Shown here piece by piece: positions 1-5,299 of a DNA stretch of 5,299 nt (position 1 is its first letter; every line of letters starts with the position of its first letter). The stretch lies in the NCBI GenBank assembly GCA_021106665.1, contig JAIOTR010000271.1, positions 1-5,299 of the forward strand. The letters are read 5' to 3'. Under the pieces are notes generated by a model. The model saw only the letters and a program-made list of their open reading frames with translations, made no database searches and was not told where the DNA came from. The position numbers and the translations under genes are program-made. Source of the DNA: Bacteroidales bacterium (GTDB taxonomy: Bacteria; Bacteroidota; Bacteroidia; Bacteroidales; JAADJA01).

Positions 1-2
1 AA

Positions 3-347
3 GGGGTAATTACAGGTTTTTATATAAACGAAGATAACATTTTGGTTCGAAATGGTTTTTTATCCGAAGCCGGATTAACTGAAAATATTGCACAGTCAGC
101 AGCATTGATGATCGGTTGGAATGCACACAACAATGAGAACAAAAATGACGATGCTCCTTTGGGTGTAATAGGTGGAATAAAAAATTTACAAATAAATTTT
201 CTACCAAAGATTAAATCTGAAATAATAACAGAAATAAAGATCTTGCATGAAGTGCTAAACGCAAGAATTATTTCAGGACTGGTAATAACGAATGATAAGG
301 TATGTATGGAGTGCGAGATGAAGATATTTTTAACAACTGAAGAATAA
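3..347 (+). CDS. Hotdog-fold 3-hydroxyacyl-ACP dehydratase-like protein (3' part, start lies outside the window)
   Basis: The reading frame is open from the left edge (first full codon at 3) to the TAA at 345-347, so the true start lies upstream. The TTG at 42 is only an internal codon: the frame continues upstream of it with plausible protein (GVITGFYINEDNI). The visible 114 residues look like the C-terminal part of a FabZ/ApeP-type hotdog domain. ENIAQSAA (fragment residues 27-34, Glu codon at 81-83) corresponds to the acidic active-site helix, followed by a GVIGGIKNLQINFLP strand and alternating beta strands to the end. The likely role is dehydration of 3-hydroxyacyl-ACP to enoyl-ACP in type II polyene or fatty-acid-like synthesis in the cytoplasm. 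The canonical FabZ His, about 14 residues before the Glu, is not seen (Ile in an ungapped alignment). This fits a non-canonical ApeP-like member, or a partner subunit, better than FabZ itself. It is separated by 9 bp from the next gene. Fold fairly sure; exact activity less so. Confidence 0.72.
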   Translation, partial: GVITGFYINEDNILVRNGFLSEAGLTENIAQSAALMIGWNAHNNENKNDDAPLGVIGGIKNLQINFLPKIKSEIITEIKILHEVLNARIISGLVITNDKVCMECEMKIFLTTEE

Positions 348-356
348 GCAAAACCA

Positions 357-773
357 ATGAAGAAAAAGGATGTTCCACAAGATGATGAAGGCTTACTCGA
401 AGGAAAACTCCGTGAGATTTGTTATGCTGTAGATGATGACGGGAAATATGTTGCTGTGCATAGTACAGGATGGGAACCTAAAAATGCTGCATTGCAACAG
501 GCATGGGTAGGGGTAAATAACAAAATTGAAAGCGTTAAAAATGAGGTCGTCGCCGGAAAATTGAGTCCCCTGGCATATCATATGGAAAAAAACATTATGA
601 ATGTTAAATTGCTATCTCAGTATTCCGGGATACCAAAACGGAAAGTCAGGCGTCATATGAAACCAGGACATTTCAATAAACTGGATTCAGAAACATTAAA
701 AAAGTATGCAAGTGCTTTAAACATTAATACAGAAGAATTGAAAACCATTAATATAGCCGGTGAGAGGAAATGA
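357..773 (+). CDS. Small conserved protein with C-terminal helix-turn-helix-like region, function unknown
   Basis: A 138-residue soluble protein starting at ATG 357, with no signal peptide or membrane segment. Two parts can be seen. Residues about 18-60 form an N-terminal module with a pattern I associate with a Bacteroidota-restricted family (YAVDDDGKYV, then the GWEPKNAALQQAW core at 38-50). Residues about 80-128 are a compact helical segment (VKLLSQYSGIPKRKVRRHMK, then LDSETLKKYASALNINTEEL). Its spacing resembles a Cro/XRE-type helix-turn-helix: helix, turn at SGIPKRKV, basic recognition-like helix, closing helices. It sits between the dehydratase and the BtrH-like gene, and its stop overlaps the next start by 4 nt (ATGA), so it is co-translated with the pathway. 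It may be a cluster regulator or a scaffold/adaptor for the biosynthetic enzymes. No catalytic motif is visible. That it is a real gene is well supported by coding context and overlap; its function is not known. Confidence 0.8.
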   Translation: MKKKDVPQDDEGLLEGKLREICYAVDDDGKYVAVHSTGWEPKNAALQQAWVGVNNKIESVKNEVVAGKLSPLAYHMEKNIMNVKLLSQYSGIPKRKVRRHMKPGHFNKLDSETLKKYASALNINTEELKTINIAGERK

Positions 774-1801
774 AGACAGAATTAAAGAACCGAAATATTA
801 AAATAGATTTCAAGCATTATCAATCGGCCCACTGCGAAAACGGTGTTGCATCAAATCTTTTGAAGCATCATAATATTAATCTCAGCGAACCTATGATCTT
901 TGGTATAGGATCAGGTTTGTTTTTTTCATACATGCCATTTATCAAACTCAATTACTTGCCGGTAATCTCCTTTCGTCCTCTTCCAGGCATGATCTTTAAA
1001 AGGGTTGCCAAACGGCTCAATATTAAAATTCACAGGCAGAAATTCAGTGATTCACAAAAGTCGATGGAAATGCTGGATAAAACATTGGCGAGGGGAATTC
1101 CAACGGGTTGCCTTGTAGGTGTTTATCATCTCACTTATTTCCCCACACCTTACAGGTTTCATTTTAATGCGCACAATTTAATTGTTTATGGCAGGAGCAA
1201 TGGAAGTTACTTAATCAGCGATCCGGTGATGGAAACACCGGTTACACTTTTAACTGATGAATTAGAACGTGTACGCTTTGCAAAAGGCACTTACCCTCCA
1301 AAAGGAAGGATGTATTATATTGAGAACGTACCTGAGAATTATGATCTTAAAAATGCCATTGTTCATGGCATTAAACATACATGCAAAGATATGCTGACCA
1401 TTCCGATTCCGTTATTTGGAGTGAAAGGCATAAGGTACCTGGCAAACAGGATGAAAAACTGGCCTCAAAAATTGGGCAAGAAGAAAGCTTCTAATTATCT
1501 TGGACAGGCTGTAAGAATGCTGGAAGAAATTGGGACCGGAGGCGCTGGATTCCGTTTTATCTATGCTGCTTTCCTTCAGGAGGCGGCTAAAATACTTGAT
1601 CAGGACTGGCTGAATGATATTTCCAAACAGATGACAGCTGCCGGTGATAAATGGCGCGAGTTTGCTATTATTTCAGGCAGAATAATTAAAGACAGGGCAA
1701 ATGAACAGGAATCGTACGAGAATGCAGCCAATATTTTATTAGAAGTTGCCGACATGGAAGAAAAAATATTCCGGCAGCTGAAAAATATCAAGCTTGATTA
1801 A
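770..1801 (+). CDS. BtrH N-terminal domain protein, putative acyl-ACP-dependent acyltransferase
   Basis: A 343-residue soluble protein. Residues about 15-155 match the butirosin biosynthesis protein H N-terminal domain: HCENGVASNLL (21-31), then SEPMIFGIGSGLFFSYMP (39-56), HFNAHNLIVYG (131-141) and LISDP (148-152). Cys22 (codon 833-835), His135 (1172-1174) and Asp151 (1220-1222) have the order and spacing of a papain/C39-like Cys-His-Asp triad. The C-terminal half is helical, with a glycine-rich GTGGAGFRF block followed by IYAAFLQEAA (255-272), as in the DUF4872 region often attached to this domain. BtrH itself transfers an acyl group from a carrier protein to an aminoglycoside amine. By analogy this enzyme may move an acyl chain from the ACP to an acceptor, or release it; the acceptor is not evident here. 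The start at ATG 770 overlaps the previous stop (ATGA) and the stop overlaps the next start (TAATG). The family call is firm; the reaction is inferred. Confidence 0.88.
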   Translation: MKTELKNRNIKIDFKHYQSAHCENGVASNLLKHHNINLSEPMIFGIGSGLFFSYMPFIKLNYLPVISFRPLPGMIFKRVAKRLNIKIHRQKFSDSQKSMEMLDKTLARGIPTGCLVGVYHLTYFPTPYRFHFNAHNLIVYGRSNGSYLISDPVMETPVTLLTDELERVRFAKGTYPPKGRMYYIENVPENYDLKNAIVHGIKHTCKDMLTIPIPLFGVKGIRYLANRMKNWPQKLGKKKASNYLGQAVRMLEEIGTGGAGFRFIYAAFLQEAAKILDQDWLNDISKQMTAAGDKWREFAIISGRIIKDRANEQESYENAANILLEVADMEEKIFRQLKNIKLD

Positions 1802-2556
1802 TGACTAAAGAATCTTTAATAAAGATCGAAAAACTCTTCAAGACTTATAAAGGTGATGATGAACCTGCCTTAAAGAACATTTCATTTACAATTCCCGGCA
1901 ATGAAATATTTGGTTTACTGGGACCCAATGGCGCCGGTAAAACAACTACACTTAATATCCTTTGCGGTTATTATAAAAAAGATAGCGGCACTGTTCAGAT
2001 AAATGGATATTCGCTTGACAAGAACCTTAAAGAAATAAAAAAGATCATTGGTGTGGTTCCCCAGGATATCGCGCTTTATGAAACTTTAACAGCTCGCGAA
2101 AATTTAAGATTCATAGGAAACATGTGCGGAATGAGAGGTAAGAAATTAAACAACAGGATCAACGAATGTCTAGAGTTACTGAGCTTGGACAAAAGCAGTT
2201 ATCGTCTTGTAAAAACTTACTCAGGGGGTATGAAAAGGCGCTTAAATTTGATAGCTGGACTTTTACACGAACCAAAAATATTATTCCTTGATGAACCCAC
2301 TGTTGGAATTGATGTTCAAAGCAGAACAGTCATCCTCGAATATTTAAAGGAACTCAATAAAAAAGGTACGACCATCATTTACACATCTCATTATTTGGAG
2401 GAAGCCGAACAATTATGCTCTTCAATTGCCATAATTGATTATGGGACGATTTTAATTGAAGGCAATTTGCAATCATTAATAAAAAGTAAAAGTGAATATT
2501 CTGACCTTGAAACCATATTCTTACAATTAACAGGAAGAAAATTAAGAGACAATTGA
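1801..2556 (+). CDS. ABC transporter ATP-binding protein (ABC-2 / DrrA-like exporter type)
   Basis: A 251-residue single nucleotide-binding domain with every motif present: aromatic A-loop region at KTYKG (14-18), Walker A GPNGAGKTT (41-49), Q-loop VPQD (86-89, Gln88), signature YSGGMKRR (140-147, a common variant of LSGGQ in this subfamily), Walker B ILFLDEP (160-166, catalytic Glu165), D-loop-like VGID (168-171) and H-switch TSH (195-197, His197). Length and motif style fit the DrrA/CcmA-like subfamily that pairs with ABC-2 permeases for lipid, polyketide or polysaccharide export. It is expected to be a cytoplasmic homodimer under the inner membrane, hydrolysing ATP to drive the permease encoded directly downstream. 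The start ATG 1801 shares its A with the preceding TAA, and the stop TGA at 2554-2556 shares its A with the permease ATG. Both imply translational coupling. Substrate is inferred from the cluster only: the polyene or acyl product. Confidence 0.95.
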   Translation: MTKESLIKIEKLFKTYKGDDEPALKNISFTIPGNEIFGLLGPNGAGKTTTLNILCGYYKKDSGTVQINGYSLDKNLKEIKKIIGVVPQDIALYETLTARENLRFIGNMCGMRGKKLNNRINECLELLSLDKSSYRLVKTYSGGMKRRLNLIAGLLHEPKILFLDEPTVGIDVQSRTVILEYLKELNKKGTTIIYTSHYLEEAEQLCSSIAIIDYGTILIEGNLQSLIKSKSEYSDLETIFLQLTGRKLRDN

Positions 2557-3836
2557 TGCTGCAACTTTTCAGTTCCATATATAAAGAAATTCTCATAATC
2601 ATCAGGGACAAGGCCGGAATAGCCATATTATTCCTGATGCCAATGGTACTGATATTTGTAATGACACTTATTCAGGACAGTACTTTCAGGAAACTTGACG
2701 AGGCCCGTCTGGAAATCTTATTTCTTGATTATGATCAGGATTCATTGGGGATGGCAATAAAACAAGGTTTGCAAGGCTCTGGGTTTTTTGAATTAGCTAC
2801 TACTTATGAAAACAAATTTTTAGATCAGGAACTGATACATCAATTGCTAAACAAAGGAAAATTCCAAATTGGAATTATTATTCCCAATGGCGCTACCAAC
2901 ACTATAAGAAATAAGGCTGAACTAATAGTCAGTCAGGCTTTTGATTCAAATGATTCTACAAATATCAATGAAGTAAAGGCACAGGATGATGCAACGATCA
3001 TTTTATATTTTGATCCGGCCATAAAAAACTCTTTTAAGCAATCGGTAAAAAATTCTCTCCAAAATTTCACCTTTGCCATTGAAGCAAAAATAACCTTTGA
3101 TTACCTTGCGGAAGAATTTTCAGATATACTATCCTCACCTAACAATATTTATTTCGATCCTAAGGGAAGCATTAGATTCGAAGAATTGTATGCAACAGAT
3201 GAGCATACTGAGATCATACCAAATTCTGTTCAGCATAATGTGCCTGCCTGGGCGGTATTCGCAATGTTTTTTATTTTAATTCCTTTAACAGGCAACATCA
3301 TTAAAGAACGTGACAATGGAACCGCCATGCGGCTTGAGATAATGCCTTCTTCTTACCTCGTTGTCTTGATAGCCAAAGCTTTGGTGTATATCTTCGTATG
3401 TTTTATTCAGTTTTGTCTAATGCTTTTGGTGGGTATGGTTTTTCTTCCAATGTTTGGGCTTCCGGTGCTTGAATTAGGGCCAAATAAGATGGCCTTATTT
3501 ATAATGGTTATCTCAACTGCCATTGCAGCAACCTCTTATGCTATATTGCTGGGAACCATCGCATCAACACATGAGCAAGCAGCTTCATTCGGGTCAGTTT
3601 CCGTTATTGTTTTAGCTGCATTGGGTGGTATTTGGGTACCGGTATTTATAATGCCGGGATTTATGCAGGCAATAAGCATAGTATCACCATTGAACTGGGG
3701 ATTGGAAGGATTTTACAATATATTCTTAAGGGGTGGAGGAATTAAAAGTATATTACCATTTGTAGGATTATTAATAGGATTTAGTATCATTTCTGTTTTC
3801 ATTGCCTATCAATTCAGGCGATTCAGGAAAGTTTAA
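2556..3836 (+). CDS. ABC-2-type transporter permease with large extracytoplasmic domain
   Basis: A 426-residue membrane protein. I chose ATG 2556 (TGATG overlap with the ATPase stop) over the in-frame TTG one codon earlier, because ATG is the better start and the overlap matches the neighbouring junction. Topology from hydrophobicity: a short amphipathic start, TM1 about 21-40, a soluble domain about 41-228 presumably in the periplasm, then five helices at about 231-249, 267-292, 312-335, 345-366 and 398-418, with a basic cytoplasmic tail (RRFRKV). ABC-2 hallmarks are the conserved loop after TM2 (ERDNGTAMRLEIMPSS, 251-266) and the SPLNWGLEGFYNIFLRG block (377-393) before TM6. This is the ABC2_membrane_3-type architecture. 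It probably works as a homodimer with the upstream ATPase. In this context it would export or flip a lipid-like product made by the ACP/ketosynthase system. Family is clear; the substrate is inferred. No terminator follows it. Confidence 0.92.
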   Translation: MLQLFSSIYKEILIIIRDKAGIAILFLMPMVLIFVMTLIQDSTFRKLDEARLEILFLDYDQDSLGMAIKQGLQGSGFFELATTYENKFLDQELIHQLLNKGKFQIGIIIPNGATNTIRNKAELIVSQAFDSNDSTNINEVKAQDDATIILYFDPAIKNSFKQSVKNSLQNFTFAIEAKITFDYLAEEFSDILSSPNNIYFDPKGSIRFEELYATDEHTEIIPNSVQHNVPAWAVFAMFFILIPLTGNIIKERDNGTAMRLEIMPSSYLVVLIAKALVYIFVCFIQFCLMLLVGMVFLPMFGLPVLELGPNKMALFIMVISTAIAATSYAILLGTIASTHEQAASFGSVSVIVLAALGGIWVPVFIMPGFMQAISIVSPLNWGLEGFYNIFLRGGGIKSILPFVGLLIGFSIISVFIAYQFRRFRKV

Positions 3837-3862
3837 GAAAATTTAAATTTAGAACATCATTA

Positions 3863-3894
3863 TTCTAAAATAATACCAGAATGTATTATATTTG
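3863..3894 (+). promoter_or_regulatory. Candidate Bacteroidota-type promoter in front of the acyl carrier protein gene
   Basis: TATATTTG at 3887-3894 matches the Bacteroidota -7 consensus TAnnTTTG exactly. A TTC at 3863-3865, 21 bp upstream, is one base off the -33 TTG and within the 17-23 bp spacing reported for Flavobacterium promoters. The predicted start of transcription would be near 3900, giving a leader of about 30 nt before ATG 3933. It lies in the only sizeable non-coding gap of the window (3837-3932). The region is AT-rich, so a chance match to the -7 element is possible, and the -33 element is imperfect. Confidence 0.42.
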
Positions 3895-3919
3895 CGGCCT
3901 CATATTCAGATATAATATA
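3882..3919. repeat. Imperfect inverted repeat overlapping the promoter-like element, 13-nt arms
   Basis: Arm 1 (3882-3894, TGTATTATATTTG) pairs with arm 2 (3907-3919, CAGATATAATATA) around a 12-nt spacer. Eleven pairs are Watson-Crick and two are G-T, which become G-U in RNA, so a transcript crossing it can form an uninterrupted 13-bp stem. The core TATTATAT / ATATAATA (3884-3891 / 3910-3917) is a perfect 8-bp repeat. It contains the -7-like TATATTTG and ends 13 nt before the ACP start codon. It could be an operator, or a leader hairpin in readthrough transcripts. There is no T-tract after it, so it is not a typical terminator. Confidence 0.5.
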
Positions 3920-3932
3920 AGGGAAATAAAAG

Positions 3933-4190
3933 ATGGCTGAACTTACTGAAAAGCTTAAAAAAGAGATAATAGAAGTACTGAATCTGGAAGATTTGGAAAC
4001 CGATGATATTGAAAACAACGCTCCACTGTTTGGAGATGGACTTGGCCTGGATTCGATTGATGCGCTTGAATTGATCGTTTTGCTCGAAAAAAATTATGGT
4101 ATCAAACTGGAAGATCCAAAAGAAGGTAAAAACGTATTTTATTCCGTGCAGGCAATGGCTGATTATATTGAGAAGAATCAAAAAAACTAA
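3933..4190 (+). CDS. Acyl carrier protein
   Basis: An 85-residue acidic, all-helical carrier protein of normal ACP length. The phosphopantetheine attachment motif is LGLDSIDALEL, with Ser41 (codon 4053-4055) as the modified residue. The preceding LFGDGLGLDS stretch is characteristic of ACPs in flexirubin/aryl-polyene-type clusters. Helix 1 is about residues 3-17, helix 2 about 41-54 and the last helix about 71-82, ending in a lysine-rich tail (EKNQKN). As holo-ACP it would hold the growing chain as a thioester in the cytoplasm for the ketosynthase 3 bp downstream, the dehydratase-like protein upstream and possibly the BtrH-like acyltransferase. The start ATG 3933 follows a purine-rich stretch (GGGAAATAAAAG) but no clear Shine-Dalgarno. 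It comes after the only regulatory-size gap of the window, so it may head its own transcription unit. Needs a phosphopantetheinyl transferase, which is not encoded here. Confidence 0.95.
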   Translation: MAELTEKLKKEIIEVLNLEDLETDDIENNAPLFGDGLGLDSIDALELIVLLEKNYGIKLEDPKEGKNVFYSVQAMADYIEKNQKN

Positions 4191-4193
4191 TAA

Positions 4194-5299
4194 ATGCCAC
4201 CAAGGGTTGTTGTAACAGGAATAGGCATTATCAGTTCAATCGGGCAAAATATACCTGAAACACTCCAATCCTTAAAATCATCTAAATCTGGTATTGGACC
4301 CATAACAAACCTGAACACAATCCACAAAGGAACCATTCCTGTTGCCGAAATAAAATTATCAGATGAAGAACTGGCCGAATTAGCCGGATTCACGGATAAA
4401 GATTATTTGACCCGCACCAGTTTACTGGGATTTATTGCAGCGAAGGAAGCTTTTAATTCAGCAGGACTAGAGATCGAATCCACTTACCAGGGAGTAAAAA
4501 CCGGAATTGTTTCTGCCACTACAGTTGGTGGCATGGATAAGACCGAAAAATTCTACTATGATTTCATATCGAATAATAAATATACTCAATATGTGTATTC
4601 ACATGATTGCTGTGATAGCACCGAGAAAATAGCTGAATTACTAGGGATAAAAGATTACATGACCACCATTAGCACAGCATGTTCTTCTTCAGCCAATGCT
4701 ATCATGTTTGCAACACGGTTGATCAAAAATGGTATAGTTGACAGGGTAATTGCAGGTGGAACGGATGCACTTTCAAAATTCACATTGAATGGATTTAATA
4801 CATTGAAAATTCTTGATAGTAATCCTTGTCAGCCTTTTGATAATAATAGAATGGGATTGAATCTTGGCGAAGGTGCCGGATATCTAATTTTAGAATCTGA
4901 AGAGATAGCACGAAAAAATAAAAGTAAGATTTTATGTGAGGTATCAGGTTATGCAAACACCAATGATGCATATCACCAAACTGCTTCATCCCCAGATGGA
5001 TTCGGAGCCTATTTGGCAATGAAGCAAGCAATCGAGATTAGTGGTATTCCTGCAGAAGATATAGATTATATAAATGCCCATGGAACAGGAACCAATAATA
5101 ATGATCTTACCGAAGGAATTGCCATTGAAAAAATCTTTGCACCTGCTGTACCTAAAGTTTCATCTACAAAGCCGTTTACCGGGCATACCCTGGCAGCAGC
5201 AGGTTCGATTGAAGCAATTTTTTCAGTTCTGGCAATTGCGAACAGGATGGTATTTCCAAACCTGAATTTTAAAGAGAAGATAGGTGAACTGAGTTTTGA
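4194..5299 (+). CDS. Beta-ketoacyl-ACP synthase (KAS I/II, FabF-like), 3' end outside the window
   Basis: The frame opens at ATG 4194, 3 bp after the ACP stop, and stays open to the right edge (368 complete codons plus two bases). The TGA formed by the last three bases is out of frame. Family features in order: N-terminal RVVVTGIGIISSIG (4-17); active-site ISTACSSSANA (159-169) with nucleophile Cys163 (codon 4680-4682); GGTDAL (188-193); PFDNNRMGLNLGEGAG (214-229); NAHGTGTNNND (294-304) with His296; and STKPFTGHTLAAAG (324-337) with Lys326 and His331. The Cys-His-His triad is intact, so this is a condensing enzyme and not a chain-length factor, which lacks the Cys. It would catalyse decarboxylative condensation of malonyl-ACP with the acyl chain. 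Full family length is about 400-415 residues, so roughly 35-45 are missing at the C-terminus. The gene neighbourhood suggests polyene-type secondary metabolism, not housekeeping FabF. Confidence 0.95.
   Translation, partial: MPPRVVVTGIGIISSIGQNIPETLQSLKSSKSGIGPITNLNTIHKGTIPVAEIKLSDEELAELAGFTDKDYLTRTSLLGFIAAKEAFNSAGLEIESTYQGVKTGIVSATTVGGMDKTEKFYYDFISNNKYTQYVYSHDCCDSTEKIAELLGIKDYMTTISTACSSSANAIMFATRLIKNGIVDRVIAGGTDALSKFTLNGFNTLKILDSNPCQPFDNNRMGLNLGEGAGYLILESEEIARKNKSKILCEVSGYANTNDAYHQTASSPDGFGAYLAMKQAIEISGIPAEDIDYINAHGTGTNNNDLTEGIAIEKIFAPAVPKVSSTKPFTGHTLAAAGSIEAIFSVLAIANRMVFPNLNFKEKIGELSF

Noticed and set aside
42..347. TTG 42 as the true start of the first gene.
   Set aside because: The frame is open to the left edge with plausible hotdog sequence, and a start at 42 would remove the N-terminal half of the fold. 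The gene is cut by the window, not short.
762..768. GAGAGGA just before the BtrH-like start as a Shine-Dalgarno site.
   Set aside because: Only about 2 nt separate it from ATG 770, too close for normal use, and no later in-frame ATG fits before the conserved Cys22 motif.
3839..3850. Perfect 12-bp palindrome AAATTTAAATTT just after the permease stop.
   Set aside because: Made only of A and T runs in an AT-rich gap. Self-complementary by composition, too weak for a terminator, and no T-tract follows.
3859..3874. Short hairpin ATTATT-CTAA-AATAAT as a possible terminator after the ABC genes.
   Set aside because: Six A-T pairs with a 4-nt loop is unstable, and there is no GC-rich stem or U-tract. 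I do not call a terminator here.
3906..4181. Open frame on the - strand across the ACP gene.
   Set aside because: It is antisense to a clear ACP with its Ser41 motif. Its low-complexity Phe/Ile-rich translation is what an antisense read of an acidic, lysine-rich gene gives.
5074..5265. Open + frame inside the ketosynthase gene in another phase.
   Set aside because: The ketosynthase frame holds conserved catalytic motifs throughout this stretch, so the other frame is a shadow.
5297..5299. TGA at the very end of the window as a possible stop of the ketosynthase.
   Set aside because: The ketosynthase frame has codons starting at 5295 and 5298, so this TGA is out of frame and the gene continues beyond the window.

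Overview
The window is about 5.3 kb of AT-rich, tightly packed DNA in which every gene lies on the + strand. The organism is most likely a Bacteroidota (Flavobacteriia, Chitinophagia, Bacteroidia or a relative). Three things point there: starts without convincing Shine-Dalgarno sequences, a TAnnTTTG-type -7 element in the one real intergenic gap, and a gene set that matches the flexirubin / aryl-polyene-type biosynthetic clusters of that phylum. That assignment comes from recognising the families, not from a database search.

Layout: (1) 3-347, the 3' part of a hotdog-fold 3-hydroxyacyl-ACP dehydratase-like gene that enters from the left edge. (2) 357-773, a small conserved protein of unknown function with a C-terminal helix-turn-helix-like segment. 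(3) 770-1801, a BtrH-type protein (butirosin biosynthesis protein H N-terminal domain plus a DUF4872-like C-terminal part) with a candidate Cys/His/Asp triad. (4) 1801-2556, an ABC transporter ATPase. (5) 2556-3836, its ABC-2-type permease. Genes 2 to 5 overlap by 4, 1 and 1 nt and look like one translationally coupled unit. (6) 3837-3932, a 96-bp gap with a promoter-like element and an imperfect inverted repeat. (7) 3933-4190, an acyl carrier protein. (8) 4194 to the right edge, a beta-ketoacyl-ACP synthase with an intact Cys-His-His triad that runs out of the window.

How they may work together: the ACP carries the growing chain, the ketosynthase extends it and the hotdog protein dehydrates it. 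This is type II fatty-acid-like chemistry that, without enoyl reduction, gives a polyene. The BtrH-like protein is a plausible acyltransferase that moves a finished or starter acyl group off an ACP onto an acceptor. The ABC pair would export or flip the lipid-like product across the inner membrane. Ketoreductase, chain-length factor, aromatic starter enzymes and phosphopantetheinyl transferase are not in this window and would be expected on either side. No RNA genes, mobile elements, CRISPR arrays or convincing terminators were seen.
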